Shown in pieces: positions 27,133 to 37,413 of a stretch of 50,176 bases of DNA (positions are counted from its first letter, which is position 1; every line of letters begins with the position of its first letter). The translations under genes and the position numbers were made by a program. Source of the DNA: an uncultured Bacteroidia bacterium (GTDB lineage Bacteria; Bacteroidota; Bacteroidia; Bacteroidales; CAJPTX01); the NCBI GenBank assembly GCA_938038735.1, contig CALHSW010000040.1, forward strand, positions 1 to 50,176, in the 5' to 3' direction. The notes under the pieces are model-generated. The model worked only from the letters and a program-made list of their open reading frames with translations. It had not been told where the DNA came from and did not search any database.

Positions 27133-29781
27133 ATGGAATGGAAGAAAGGACACGCTAGACGTGTTTGCCTAGCGGCATTGCTGCTCATCGCCACCTCCAC
27201 GCACGCAGCCAGGCTACGCCTTGCCGACAGCACGCTGCACTCCTCCCCGCAGACCACAATAGCACAGGCCGATTCGCTGGCCGTCCCCCCTATCCCCAGC
27301 AGCGACACGCTCGTGCCTATTTCCGACACCGTCATACACCTTGAATCCATTGCGGAGAATTCAGACCTTGATGCACCGATTGCCGCCACGGCTAACGACT
27401 CCATACAGTACGCCCTGGCCAGCAATAGGATACGGCTCTACGGCAATGCCTTGGTAAAGTATAAGAACATTGAACTTCAGGCAGGGTTCATCGACTTCAA
27501 CATGAAAACCAATGTCCTCTACGCTACCGGTATTGACAGCGCAGGGAAAACTGTGCAAGAACCCATATACGCCGAAGGAGAAGATCGCTACACCATGGAG
27601 AGTATGACCTACAACTTCAAAACGAAGCAGGCCCGTATTCTAGGCGTGATGACCAAGGTGGATGAGGGGTTCTTACATGGAGAGGTAATTAAGAAGCTCC
27701 CGAACGATGAAATCAACGTAGCCAATGGTAAGTTTACCACGTGCGACCTCAAGCACCCACACTTTTACATTGCGCTCTCCAAGGCGAAGGTAATTCCGCA
27801 CGACAAAATCGTTACTGGCCCTGCGTGGCTCGTCATTGGCGATGTACCCACCCCCCTCGTGCTCCCCTTTGGATTTTTTCCCAACACCTCAAAACGCTCA
27901 TCGGGCATCTTAATACCGCAGTACGGCGAAGAGAACGAACGGGGCTTCTTCCTCCGCAACGGCGGATTTTACTTGGGCGTGAGCGACTACTTTGATCTGT
28001 CAATCTGCGGGAGCATATACTCGAAAGGGTCATGGGACGTTCGCACGCACATTAACTACGCCTGGCGCTACCACTTCACGGGGTCGCTCGATGTAACATA
28101 CTCCAATGTCAAGGTAGGGCACGAGGGTACACCCAGCGCAGTAAATTCTAACTCTTTCATGGTATACTGGAACCACGCCCAGGATCGCCGCACCATGCCC
28201 AACTCTACCTTTCAGGCTAACGTAACCTTCGGCTCTTCAGGGCATAACCGCTACAACTCGCAAACCACGCAGGAGTACCTCAACAACCAAATGAGTTCCT
28301 CCATCTCCTTCTCGCACCAATTCCCCGGCACCCCCGTAAGCCTCAGCCTCTCCATCAACCATTCGCAAAGCTCACGTGATAGTATCGTCAACCTCCGTCT
28401 TCCCCAATTCGCCCTGTCCGTGGCGCGCATCTACCCTTTCAAACGTAAGAACCCCACCGGAAAGCAGCGTTGGTATGAAAAAATCGGCATCTCCTACAAT
28501 ACTAACCTACAGAACGCTTTGACCATCAAGGAAACCGAGCTGTTCACACCCAAAGCACTAAAAATGATGCGTAACGGCATGCAACACCAGGCTTCCGTGT
28601 CAACCTCTTTCAACCTCCTCAAATTCATAAACATCTCGCCTTCGGTCAGCTACTCAGCCAACTGGTATCTCCAGTCGTATCGCTACCACTGGGAAGACTC
28701 AATCGCCCAGCCGGTGCGCGACACCGTCAATGGGTTCGCACGTGCGTGGCAATTCAACGCCTCGGTTGGGGCTAGCACCAAGGTGTATGGGATGTTCTCG
28801 TTTCGTGAAAACGCCTACATCAAAGCGATACGCCACGTAATAACCCCCTCGGTGTCAATATCGTATCACCCCGACTTTAGCCGCCCCTTCTTCAAAATGT
28901 ACAGCGAGGTGCAGCAGAACAAGAGCGGGAAAATGCGTAAGTATTCCCACTTTGACGGCACGCTCTACGGAGGCCCCGGCATGGGGGAAGCTGGCACCAT
29001 CGGTCTATCGCTCAACAACAACCTCGAGATGAAGGTACATTCCAGAAAAGACACCGCCAACGCCGAGAAAAAAATATCCCTGCTCGATGCCCTCTCCTTC
29101 AGCACGGCCTACAATTTCCTAGCCGACTCTCTCAACTGGGCCCCCCTCTCCGTTAGCGCACGTACGCGCCTTTTCAACCTTTTTGAACTCTCCTCTCAGC
29201 TCCGTTTCAACCCTTACGATTGTACCGACCAAGGGCAAATCATCAACCGATACTACTTTGAAAGAACCAAGAAGCCTTTACGCTTTGAGTCGTTCTACTT
29301 TAGCGCTTCCTTCTCAATCAGTAAAACCATCACCGGGCAGGGTAAAACCCAAGCGCCACCCCAACCACTCGGATACCTTCCCGGATTCCTTCCCTACGGT
29401 CAGGCTCTATCCTCAGACTTCCTACTCATCGACTACGGCGACTTCTCGGCCCCATGGTCGCTCTCATGCAGCTACAATTACTCCTTTAGCCGCAATGGAA
29501 CAAGAACCCAAGCGGTCCAGTCTGCCTCGCTCTACGGCAGCCTTTCCCTTGGAAACAACTGGCGTTTCGGCTTCTCCACTGGGTACGACTTCAACAGCCG
29601 TCAAATCACCATGAGCTCATTGAACATCTCGAGAGACCTCCATTGCTGGCAAATGTCGGTTAACATTGTGCCTTTCGGCACGCTGCGCAGCTACTCCTTC
29701 CGCATAGGGGTGAAAGCTGGGATGCTCCAAGACCTGAAATACGACAAGAACCGTAGCTATCTCGATAACTATAGCTACTAA
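27133..29781 (+). CDS. lptD: LPS-assembly protein LptD (Bacteroidota type)
   Basis: 882 residues from the ATG at 27133. The frame opens upstream at a TTG (27085) but lacks signal character there. The signal peptide is RRVCLAALLLIATSTHA. Residues about 75-200 form the OstA/LptA-like beta-jellyroll (YAEGEDRYTMESMTYNFKTKQARI). The rest is the large outer-membrane barrel with LptD-type features (PLVLPFGFFP, SSGILIPQYGE). It receives LPS from the periplasmic bridge and inserts it into the outer leaflet with LptE. It begins an operon: the nuclease-fold gene follows after 12 bp. Confidence 0.9.
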   Translation: MEWKKGHARRVCLAALLLIATSTHAARLRLADSTLHSSPQTTIAQADSLAVPPIPSSDTLVPISDTVIHLESIAENSDLDAPIAATANDSIQYALASNRIRLYGNALVKYKNIELQAGFIDFNMKTNVLYATGIDSAGKTVQEPIYAEGEDRYTMESMTYNFKTKQARILGVMTKVDEGFLHGEVIKKLPNDEINVANGKFTTCDLKHPHFYIALSKAKVIPHDKIVTGPAWLVIGDVPTPLVLPFGFFPNTSKRSSGILIPQYGEENERGFFLRNGGFYLGVSDYFDLSICGSIYSKGSWDVRTHINYAWRYHFTGSLDVTYSNVKVGHEGTPSAVNSNSFMVYWNHAQDRRTMPNSTFQANVTFGSSGHNRYNSQTTQEYLNNQMSSSISFSHQFPGTPVSLSLSINHSQSSRDSIVNLRLPQFALSVARIYPFKRKNPTGKQRWYEKIGISYNTNLQNALTIKETELFTPKALKMMRNGMQHQASVSTSFNLLKFINISPSVSYSANWYLQSYRYHWEDSIAQPVRDTVNGFARAWQFNASVGASTKVYGMFSFRENAYIKAIRHVITPSVSISYHPDFSRPFFKMYSEVQQNKSGKMRKYSHFDGTLYGGPGMGEAGTIGLSLNNNLEMKVHSRKDTANAEKKISLLDALSFSTAYNFLADSLNWAPLSVSARTRLFNLFELSSQLRFNPYDCTDQGQIINRYYFERTKKPLRFESFYFSASFSISKTITGQGKTQAPPQPLGYLPGFLPYGQALSSDFLLIDYGDFSAPWSLSCSYNYSFSRNGTRTQAVQSASLYGSLSLGNNWRFGFSTGYDFNSRQITMSSLNISRDLHCWQMSVNIVPFGTLRSYSFRIGVKAGMLQDLKYDKNRSYLDNYSY

Positions 29782-29793
29782 TACGCACCTTAC

Positions 29794-32700
29794 ATGGCTG
29801 AAAACAATTATTCCGCTCAGGAATCCCCCTTTTTGTACCAAGCGGCCAACGCCCTCCTCTCAGCATGGTCCATCAACGGCTTCCGTAACGCTACGGTTTA
29901 CTTCCCCTCCTCGCGCGCCAAGCTCTTTTTTACGCGGCATATCTCTACATTGCTCAAAGACCAGGGGCACAACCAACCCAGCTGGATGCCCTCATGGGGT
30001 AGCATCCCCGCTCTATTTCAGGAGATGGCTGGCATGCAAATCGTTGATCCCCTAATGATTATCCCCCACCTCCACCGTATCTTTTTATCACACTACAACA
30101 AATCGAAGCCCAACTGCACCAACGCTAACGACTCCCCCTTCGTTGCCTTGGACGACCTGAACGATTTTTACTACTGGGGCGAGGTACTCCTTCACGACTT
30201 CGCACAAATCGACCTCTACCTCTGCAACGCGCAGCAACTCTTCGCCAATATTGATGATCTAAAAAAAATAGACGATTCGTTTGACTACCTCACGGCCGAA
30301 CAAAAAAAAGTCCTTCAGGAGCTGTTCGACTTTGAGGAACGAAAAAAAGACCTCAACCGCTTTTTCAGTCTTCTAAAGGAAGACAGCGACTCGCAGCAAA
30401 AAATCAAACAGCAATTCATCTCTATCTGGCAAATTCTATGGCCGGTCTATCGAGACCTACGTCAATTCATGGAGAACGAGAAAATAGGCTACTCCGCGCA
30501 CGTTGCGCGGCGCGCCGTTGAACGTCTGCAGGCCGATGAAATAGATGAGGATACCCTGCAACGTCTCTTCCCCCCACGCATCGCCTTTGCAGGCTTCAAT
30601 GCGCTCAACCGCTGCGAACAAATCCTATTTGACTTCATTGAAAAGCGGTATGCGCAACGGAAAGAGTCGGCTCTCTTCCTTTGGAACTACTCTGAAACCA
30701 TGCTCGCCGATGAGCTTGACGAAGCGGGCCTCTTCATGCGCCGACACATGGCGCACCACCGCATTGATCCGTTCCTCTCGCCAGCAGCCCCTGCGCACCT
30801 CGGCACATGGGAACTCCACGCCGCGCCGTCAACGCTCTCCCAGGTGACTGTTCTTGCCAACGCGCTTCAAAAGCAACTAGACGAGGAGGGCCTATCAGCA
30901 ACGGAGAACTCCGCCATCGTTCTGGCCGACGAGAACCTCTTGCTCCCCCTGCTGCGCACGCTCCCCGATGCCATTCGCCACTGCAACGTCACCATGGGCT
31001 ACCCGCTACGAAATACACTCACCTACAGCGTGCTGAAAGAATACTTACAACTCCTCTCCACGCACGACCCCAATACCCTCTCCTACTCTAGAGCCGCACT
31101 GATTGACTTCTTCTCCCATCCCTATCTAACCATGCTCGATGGGGGGAGCGCACTCTTAACGGAAGCTTCTGAGAATCAGAACGACCGGGCAACCGCCACC
31201 CTGCTCAATGCATGGCATCTCTCCGCGCAACTCCTCCCCGCTACCGGCGTTGAGGACCCCATCACCGCTGCGCAGCTCCTCCTCTCCTCCATTGCAGATG
31301 CACTCAACGACAGCACCTCTATAAACGCTGCATCCGCAGAACCACTCCAAGAGCCATCGCTCGATGCTGACCACATCCTCTCTGCCTTCTCCATCCTCGA
31401 CGCGCTCCGCGTTAGCCTCAACCGAGCAGAATACCCCCATAGAACCGATGAAGAGCGTGGCATACACCCCTGCGATGCCGCACGCACGCTCCTACTCCTA
31501 CTACCCAAAATCTTTCGCGACGCAAAGGCAGACTTCTTTGGTGAACCCCTCGGCGACCTACAGATTATGGGCTTCCTAGAAACCCGCACGCTCGATTTTG
31601 ACACAGTTTACATCCTCTCCGCCAACGATACGTTCCTACCCCGCGTATCAAATACCCCTTCTTTCATCCCACGCAGCCTCCAGCGTGCCTTCGGTCTCCC
31701 CACGCGCAGCGACCACGAAGCGATGTACGCCTACTACTTCGACACCATCACCATGCGGGCAAAGCGTATCGTTCTCATCTATACCCTCGGCAGTGACGAC
31801 CAGGAACCCAGCCGATACATCCTCCAACGCATGTACTCCCTTGACTCCCCAAAGCTCCAAGAAAAGAAAACAGCTCTCCCTGCGCCCAACATCTTCGCCA
31901 ATCTGGAAATTTCCATCGACAAAACGCCGGAAATCCAAGCCCTCCTCTCGCAGTATCTTGTTGAAAACAACTTACATACAGAGAAGATGCTCTCCCCTTC
32001 AAGCCTTAACGCCTACATCGACTGCCCCCTGAAATTCTACTACGGGCGCATCGCCCGCATCGTTCCACCCCAAACTGACCCAAAGGATAACTTTGAAGCA
32101 AACACCTTTGGCTCCTGCGTGCACGCTGCGCTCGAGAATCTATATTCTCCGCTCGTTAACAAAAAGCTGGACAAAGACATCCTAAAGCAACACGCCTCGC
32201 AGACCCTCATCCAATGCGCTGTGCGAAACGCCTTTGCCCAGTTTATCCACTACCCTCCTATCGATACCCCTTTGGATGACCTCCCGCTGCAATGGAGAAT
32301 TTACCTCCGTACTACAGAGCAGTACATCAGCAACATCGTTAAAACCGACCTAAAACGACTCTCCAAAGTGGAGTCCGTTAGTGGACTGGAGCGAAAGGTC
32401 AACGGAGAATTCCCTTTCAAGGACAGCAACGGCATTGAACATCACGTACGCATCGGCGGGTATATTGACCGCCTAGACAAGCTCCTAGACGGAAAGGGGT
32501 ACGAAGTGGTAGACTACAAAACGGGTGCATTCAACCGCGATTTCGCCATCTACGTGGGTGATGACAATCTCGTGGCATCAACCCGAAAAGACAACGGCTA
32601 CCAGTTCCAAATCCTCCTATACGCATGGCTACTTCGCCAGGAGATGAAAGACAACACCACCTCCATCTCCGCGGGGCTTTGGTTCCCTAGATGCCGGGAT

Positions 32701-32901
32701 GAAGCGTTCATGGTGCCAGGGCTTTACGAAGATAAAGACACACCCTTTCAAGCCAGTCACTACAAAGAAATCCTCAACGCTCTCCCAACCCTTATTGGTG
32801 AGACGTTCGCCTCTCTTTTCAATGTCAATACACCATTCACCCAGCGGGAAAACGATAGGACATGCGAACTCTGCGATTTCCGTAGGCTGTGCAACAGATG
32901 A
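29794..32901 (+). CDS. AddB-like protein: helicase-fold remnant plus PD-(D/E)XK nuclease
   Basis: 1,035 residues. The N-terminal two-thirds resembles the UvrD/AddB helicase scaffold without a Walker A motif. The C-terminal ~270 residues form a RecB/AddB-type PD-(D/E)XK nuclease. It starts SPSSLNAYIDCPLKFYYGRI and has FGSCVHAALENLY. The active-site strand is GYEVVDYKTGAF (Asp and Lys) and QFQILLYAWLL. The last Cys motif CELCDFRRLC completes an iron-sulfur-type cysteine set with the Cys in YIDCPLKF. It acts in double-strand break processing, presumably with an AddA-like helicase encoded elsewhere. It sits 12 bp behind lptD and 91 bp before rubredoxin. Confidence 0.9.
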   Translation: MAENNYSAQESPFLYQAANALLSAWSINGFRNATVYFPSSRAKLFFTRHISTLLKDQGHNQPSWMPSWGSIPALFQEMAGMQIVDPLMIIPHLHRIFLSHYNKSKPNCTNANDSPFVALDDLNDFYYWGEVLLHDFAQIDLYLCNAQQLFANIDDLKKIDDSFDYLTAEQKKVLQELFDFEERKKDLNRFFSLLKEDSDSQQKIKQQFISIWQILWPVYRDLRQFMENEKIGYSAHVARRAVERLQADEIDEDTLQRLFPPRIAFAGFNALNRCEQILFDFIEKRYAQRKESALFLWNYSETMLADELDEAGLFMRRHMAHHRIDPFLSPAAPAHLGTWELHAAPSTLSQVTVLANALQKQLDEEGLSATENSAIVLADENLLLPLLRTLPDAIRHCNVTMGYPLRNTLTYSVLKEYLQLLSTHDPNTLSYSRAALIDFFSHPYLTMLDGGSALLTEASENQNDRATATLLNAWHLSAQLLPATGVEDPITAAQLLLSSIADALNDSTSINAASAEPLQEPSLDADHILSAFSILDALRVSLNRAEYPHRTDEERGIHPCDAARTLLLLLPKIFRDAKADFFGEPLGDLQIMGFLETRTLDFDTVYILSANDTFLPRVSNTPSFIPRSLQRAFGLPTRSDHEAMYAYYFDTITMRAKRIVLIYTLGSDDQEPSRYILQRMYSLDSPKLQEKKTALPAPNIFANLEISIDKTPEIQALLSQYLVENNLHTEKMLSPSSLNAYIDCPLKFYYGRIARIVPPQTDPKDNFEANTFGSCVHAALENLYSPLVNKKLDKDILKQHASQTLIQCAVRNAFAQFIHYPPIDTPLDDLPLQWRIYLRTTEQYISNIVKTDLKRLSKVESVSGLERKVNGEFPFKDSNGIEHHVRIGGYIDRLDKLLDGKGYEVVDYKTGAFNRDFAIYVGDDNLVASTRKDNGYQFQILLYAWLLRQEMKDNTTSISAGLWFPRCRDEAFMVPGLYEDKDTPFQASHYKEILNALPTLIGETFASLFNVNTPFTQRENDRTCELCDFRRLCNR

Positions 32902-32992
32902 AACGATAAAACGATTACAAATAGGGTGGTGTTGCGAAACAAAACCCGCTTCGCTCCGTTATTCATTCACAAAGGATTAAACTACAGACAAG

Positions 32993-33154
32993 ATGAAAAA
33001 ATACAAGTGCACGGTGTGCGGCTACATTTACGACCCTGCCAAGGGCGATCCAGATTCAGGCATTAAACCCGGAACAGCCTTTGAAGACATTCCTGATGAT
33101 TGGGAGTGCCCCATATGCGGAGTGGGAAAGGAAGATTTTGAAGTAGTTGAGTAA
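32993..33154 (+). CDS. Rubredoxin
   Basis: 53 residues, the classic rubredoxin length. The protein starts MKKYKCTVCGYIYDP and has the second iron-binding pair in WECPICGVGKEDFE. The four Cys (CxxCG and CPxCG) bind one iron that shuttles single electrons. It is a soluble cytoplasmic carrier used in oxygen and peroxide defence in anaerobes. Its partner reductase is not in this window. It is followed by a strong terminator. Confidence 0.97.
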   Translation: MKKYKCTVCGYIYDPAKGDPDSGIKPGTAFEDIPDDWECPICGVGKEDFEVVE

Positions 33155-33176
33155 TAGTTACGAAACGGATTTACGC

Positions 33177-33213
33177 AGCCCGCAGGCATCACTACGATGC
33201 TTGCGGGCTTTTC
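33177..33213 (+). terminator. Intrinsic terminator after rubredoxin
   Basis: A 14-base stem (AGCCCGCAGGCATC / GATGCTTGCGGGCT, one G-T pair) with loop ACTAC, followed by a short T-rich tract (TTTCATT). It lies 22 bases past the rubredoxin stop and ends the lptD operon. Confidence 0.85.
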
Positions 33214-33246
33214 ATTACTCGCCAACACTTAATCAGACTTCGCCCA

Positions 33247-34047
33247 ATGGCCACACCTCCAACTAGCGCAGTGCGCTTCGCCCTCCTCGATGCTATACCT
33301 AACATACGCTACGTGGTAGCCGATGCAGGACGCACCTCAAACTCTCCTTTCGGCAATCTGAGTCTCTCCCCTAACGGCATCACGCCTGACGCCATACGCA
33401 ATCGCGAAACCGCCGCAAGCGTCCTCGGGACGCCCCTATCGCAGTGCATCTTCATGCACCAAGAACACACCAACCACGTGGAAAGCGTCGATGGCCAACA
33501 CGCCGGCAGGGGTGCCCATAGCTATGACAATGCGCTCCAAGCCACCGATGGCATAGCTACCGCCACCCCTGGCCTCGGCCTCTTCGCCCTCGCCGCCGAC
33601 TGCCAACCCATACTCCTCTACGCACCCGATGCACACGCCGTGGCAGCCATCCACTGCGGATGGCGTGGCACGCTACTCAACATGCCGCAAAATGCTGTCA
33701 GGACTATGCAGAAACGCTACGGCGCACGCCCAGAAAGTCTAATCGCTTGCCTCGCCCCTTGCATTGGTGCACACGCTTTTGAAATCCGTGAAGACGTGGC
33801 CTCCCTCTTCCGCAATTCGGGCTACAATATTCCTCTACTCCCCCACCCCGACCCCGAAAAATTCTACATCAATCTCCCGCTCGCGAATAGCAAACTGCTG
33901 CTCGGTGCAGGGCTTTGCGCCAAGCACATCGAGATATCCCCTCTCTGCACCTATAGCTCCTGGCCACGATTCTTTTCCGCCCGTCGAGGCGACAAGGGAC
34001 GATTCGCAGCGGGTATAACGCTGCTTCCGCCAAACCAAATTGGATAG
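33247..34047 (+). CDS. pgeF: Peptidoglycan editing factor PgeF (YfiH/laccase-domain family)
   Basis: 266 residues matching the multicopper-oxidase-like (DUF152/YfiH) family. Metal-site motifs are HQEHTNHV (His), ALAADCQPILLY (Cys) and IHCGWRGTLLN (His/Cys). The motif CLAPCIGAHAFEI is also typical. In E. coli the family corrects misincorporated amino acids in peptidoglycan precursors; older annotations call it polyphenol oxidase. It begins 34 bp after the rubredoxin terminator and has no obvious operon partner. Confidence 0.92.
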   Translation: MATPPTSAVRFALLDAIPNIRYVVADAGRTSNSPFGNLSLSPNGITPDAIRNRETAASVLGTPLSQCIFMHQEHTNHVESVDGQHAGRGAHSYDNALQATDGIATATPGLGLFALAADCQPILLYAPDAHAVAAIHCGWRGTLLNMPQNAVRTMQKRYGARPESLIACLAPCIGAHAFEIREDVASLFRNSGYNIPLLPHPDPEKFYINLPLANSKLLLGAGLCAKHIEISPLCTYSSWPRFFSARRGDKGRFAAGITLLPPNQIG

Positions 34048-34190
34048 GGACAGAAGCGACAGCCTAAAACACATCCCTTCTAGTCGCACGCAGAGCCGTA
34101 TTGTCCTTACACGTAGTATTCGTATGGAAGTCAGCTCCGCTATCATACGTCCTATCTTTACACTCTCAGCCTCAGTTCAAATAAAGAACT

Positions 34191-34198
34191 TACCTTTG
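34191..34198 (+). promoter_or_regulatory. -7 element (TACCTTTG) for the NERD gene
   Basis: Good TAnnTTTG match 57 bases before the ATG at 34256. The -33 region is not a clear TTTG. Confidence 0.45.
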
Positions 34199-34255
34199 TC
34201 AATCTTGACGTAGTGAAATTAACGATTAAACGAAGCAACAACGGGAGACACTGGC

Positions 34256-34936
34256 ATGTACTTTACACTTCTATTTTGCGTCTTGGGCATGGCTCTTCTC
34301 GTCGCAATAGCTGTAATTCTTCTATCACGTCTTTTATCGCACGAAAGTTGGAGAAGCAGAGGGAAGGGTGCTTACGGAGAAGAAACGGTGGCCTCTCTAC
34401 TACAATCTCTACCTAAGGAGTACCATATTTTCAACGATATTTACATACTCGTTGATGGGCGCTCCATTCAAATTGACCACGTCGTCATATCAGTTTATGG
34501 CATCTTTGTAATTGAAACCAAGAATTATGGTGGCTGGATCTTTGGATCAGACCGCTACGAGAAGTGGATTGAGAACTTTTACGGTCAAAAATATTACTTC
34601 TACAACCCAGTAAAGCAGAATTACACCCACTTGAAGGCACTACAAAAGGTGCTGCGGATTCCAATAGATAAGTTTGTTTCAGTTGTGGTATTCCTAGAAA
34701 GAGCTGAGCTAAAATGCAATACAAAAGGAAACGTGATTTATTCCTCCGAGCTGAACGATTTCATAAAAGGCTACAACCAAGCCATCATGACCCCATCACA
34801 TGTAGACAACGCCATCAATACATTATCTAACGCACTTGTTGCTGATGAAGGGATTAAAAAGGCACACGCCAAGAATGCGCAGGAAAGAGTAAAGCGCTAC
34901 GAAGACTATAGAGACACGATTTCTTCATCGTACTAG
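34256..34936 (+). CDS. NERD-domain membrane protein
   Basis: 226 residues. An N-terminal transmembrane helix (FTLLFCVLGMALLVAIAVILLSRL, about 3-27) is followed by a NERD (nuclease-related) domain. The motifs GAYGEETVASLLQSL, YILVDGRSIQIDHVVIS and GIFVIETKNYGGWIFG carry the conserved Asp, Glu and Lys of the PD-(D/E)XK-like fold. The family is thought to act on DNA, but no clear role is known. Its stop is only four bases from the stop of the convergent rhomboid gene. Confidence 0.88.
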   Translation: MYFTLLFCVLGMALLVAIAVILLSRLLSHESWRSRGKGAYGEETVASLLQSLPKEYHIFNDIYILVDGRSIQIDHVVISVYGIFVIETKNYGGWIFGSDRYEKWIENFYGQKYYFYNPVKQNYTHLKALQKVLRIPIDKFVSVVVFLERAELKCNTKGNVIYSSELNDFIKGYNQAIMTPSHVDNAINTLSNALVADEGIKKAHAKNAQERVKRYEDYRDTISSSY

Positions 34937-34940
34937 ATTC

Positions 34941-35678
34941 CTAAACTTTCAGTACCCCCACCGCCCACTTCACCCTCCATTCCGCCGGGCCTGTATGCGT
35001 CACCGCCGAAAAATCGTACTCCCCCGCATCGCCAATTCCATTGCCCTTTCGCCCATCCCTACGCCTATCCTGCCCCACCAGCGCTGTAAAGATCCCCACC
35101 GCCGCCCCCACAGCATGCGATTCCCACGATAAGCCTCCACCCTGCGGCAGTACTCCCCAAACCATGCTCCCATAGAGGAAAATCACCAGCAAAGAAATCG
35201 CCGCCAACGACCGCTGCCCACCGATCAGGCCCGCCGTCACAATAAAAGCCGCTATGGCGTATATCACGCCGCTTGCGCCAACGTGGTAGCTCTCCCGCGC
35301 GCAAAACCACACCACCATGCCGCCCAACAGCCATCCCGCCGCAATCACCCATGTAGCCTGACTAGGATAAAAGCGGAACAGCAACGCCCCTAAAACCAAA
35401 ATCGGCACCGTATTGGCCAACGCATGCGCCGCATCCGCGTGCAGCAGCGGAGCGAGTAGTATCCCGATAAAGCCTCGCACCGTGCGAGGATAAATTCCAA
35501 GCCAATAAAAACCCTCATTCTCCCCCACTCGCCCCCAAAGAAACACCATCCACAGCAACAGCACCCACAGTGCCGGAAGGAACAGCGCAATGCGCCACTT
35601 TCTCCGCTCCAACCGCTGCTCAGCCGGAGACAATCCCCCTGCAAAATCAGCCTTGTTCCGGTATAGCCTCTTCCGCAC
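34941..35678 (-). CDS. Rhomboid-family intramembrane serine protease
   Basis: 245 residues with about six transmembrane helices. The catalytic motif GASGVIYA holds the Ser (about residue 135), and the partner His lies in SWESHAVGAAVG. The HADAAHALANT segment matches the conserved H..N region of rhomboids. It cleaves single-pass membrane proteins within the bilayer. Its start overlaps the 3' end of the Na/Pi gene by 32 bp, so it is co-transcribed with that gene. The substrate is unknown. Confidence 0.9.
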   Translation of the reverse strand: MRKRLYRNKADFAGGLSPAEQRLERRKWRIALFLPALWVLLLWMVFLWGRVGENEGFYWLGIYPRTVRGFIGILLAPLLHADAAHALANTVPILVLGALLFRFYPSQATWVIAAGWLLGGMVVWFCARESYHVGASGVIYAIAAFIVTAGLIGGQRSLAAISLLVIFLYGSMVWGVLPQGGGLSWESHAVGAAVGIFTALVGQDRRRDGRKGNGIGDAGEYDFSAVTHTGPAEWRVKWAVGVLKV

Positions 35679-37413
35679 GATGTAAAAACTCCTCCGTCTC
35701 TATGCTCTTCGCTAGTGGATTCGTAATCTCGGCTATATCTTCAGATATGTTTATTAAGCTATCACCCATGCGCTCACACTGCGCGATGATGTCCATGTAA
35801 AGAATTCCAGCTTGATAGGAATACACACCCTTCTCTATCTTCGCAATATGATCTTGCTTAACGCCGTTTCGGAATCGATTTATCGCATCCTCACGCTCGT
35901 ACGCTTCGGGCAAATCCACCTTGGAGATGTCACCCTCTAGATTGTCTCGCATCACCATAAACGCATCGTCAACTAGCCGAAACATTCTACTAATGCTCAT
36001 GGTGATATGCTCGTTGAACCACACCCCATCGCTCCGTTTCTTGAGCAGCAAAAGATTTATATTCTGGCAATAGTCCGCCACGCTCTCCGTATCGTCAATT
36101 ATTTTCAGCAACCCCTGCAGCACCGCACCGCCCTCCGGGCTAAGCTCCGTTGTATTTATCTTACTCAAGTACTCTGCAATCTCTATCTCCACACGGTCGC
36201 TTATCGTTTCATACTTATCAACCCGCTCCGAGATACGCATGAACTCCTTCTCGTCCTTCTCTTCAAACATGCTTTTAATCATGCCGAACATGCGATAGGT
36301 ACGCCGCACGTAGGCTATCGTCTCCTTCTTGGCCTGCACTAACGAAAGTTCTGCAGTGGAGAGCAAGCCAATCCCAATGTGCTTTAGGCGGAACACCTCC
36401 TCATCGGAGTCGCCGCGCTGCGGAATTATCTTCGTGGTAAGCTGCATCAGCTGCGGGGCGAACCAAACCAACACGACCGTATTCAACACATTAAACGTGG
36501 TATGGAATAGCGCAATCCCTATCGGTATAGACTCTATTCCTCCAGCATCCAAGGGGCTCGGATTTCCACCCAGCGACACCACATTGCCTACAAATTTCAA
36601 CAGGAAAGGAAATAGCGCCACCGCCCACACCACCCCGCACACGTTGAATAGGGTGTGGAACATTGCGGCGCGGCGAGAAGAGACGTTACCCACCATAGCT
36701 GCAATGTTAGCCGTGATTGTGGTGCCAATATTCTCCCCCAGCACCATCGCAGCCGCCATGTCAAACCCCATCCAGCCGTTAGCACACATTATCAAGGTCA
36801 GTGCCACGGTGGCAGAAGACGACTGCACTACAATCGTAATTACCGTACCTAGCAGCAGAAAAAGCAGCACCGACCATATCCCGTATGACGAAAAGCTGCC
36901 CAACCACTCCAGCACGCCAGGGTAGTTCTGCAAATCGGGTACAGAGTTCTTCAAGTACTGCAGCCCCATGAAGAGCAAGGCAAAGCCAAACACCAGCTCC
37001 CCGTAGGCCCGTCGACTAGGATGCTTGCTAAAAAGAAATGGCAGCGTTAAACCGATTATCGGAATCGCCAGTACGCTAATGTCAACCTTAAAGCCCAGCA
37101 AGGAGATAATCCATGCGGTAATCGTTGTGCCGATATTCGCACCCATAATCACCCCAGCCGCTTGCTTCAGAGTCAAAAGCCCCGCATTGACAAAGCTCAC
37201 AACCATGACGCTGGTGGCCGATGACGACTGAATCGAGGCCGTAACGGCCATCCCTGTAAGTATTCCCTTGAAACGATTGTTCGTTATTGACGACAGCAAG
37301 CGGCGCATCCTATCGCCCGCCACCTTCTGCAGAGCCTCGCTTAGCATCTTCATCCCAAAAAGGAAGATACCCAGCGCTCCCAACAGCTGAAGGATTCCAG
37401 AAACTATATGCAT
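35647..37413 (-). CDS. Na+/phosphate cotransporter family protein (NptA/PhoU-like fusion)
   Basis: 588 residues. Two inverted Na_Pi_cotrans repeats each carry the substrate motif QSSSAT (about residues 60-70 and 195-205) with eight to nine helices up to about 340. The C-terminal ~230 residues are a PhoU-like helical domain. Proteins with this build are thought to import phosphate with sodium, the PhoU part sensing or gating it. The spacing and motifs are complete. The minus strand has TAACTTTG at 37440-37447, a possible -7 box 27 bases before the ATG. Confidence 0.92.
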   Translation of the reverse strand: MHIVSGILQLLGALGIFLFGMKMLSEALQKVAGDRMRRLLSSITNNRFKGILTGMAVTASIQSSSATSVMVVSFVNAGLLTLKQAAGVIMGANIGTTITAWIISLLGFKVDISVLAIPIIGLTLPFLFSKHPSRRAYGELVFGFALLFMGLQYLKNSVPDLQNYPGVLEWLGSFSSYGIWSVLLFLLLGTVITIVVQSSSATVALTLIMCANGWMGFDMAAAMVLGENIGTTITANIAAMVGNVSSRRAAMFHTLFNVCGVVWAVALFPFLLKFVGNVVSLGGNPSPLDAGGIESIPIGIALFHTTFNVLNTVVLVWFAPQLMQLTTKIIPQRGDSDEEVFRLKHIGIGLLSTAELSLVQAKKETIAYVRRTYRMFGMIKSMFEEKDEKEFMRISERVDKYETISDRVEIEIAEYLSKINTTELSPEGGAVLQGLLKIIDDTESVADYCQNINLLLLKKRSDGVWFNEHITMSISRMFRLVDDAFMVMRDNLEGDISKVDLPEAYEREDAINRFRNGVKQDHIAKIEKGVYSYQAGILYMDIIAQCERMGDSLINISEDIAEITNPLAKSIETEEFLHRAEEAIPEQG

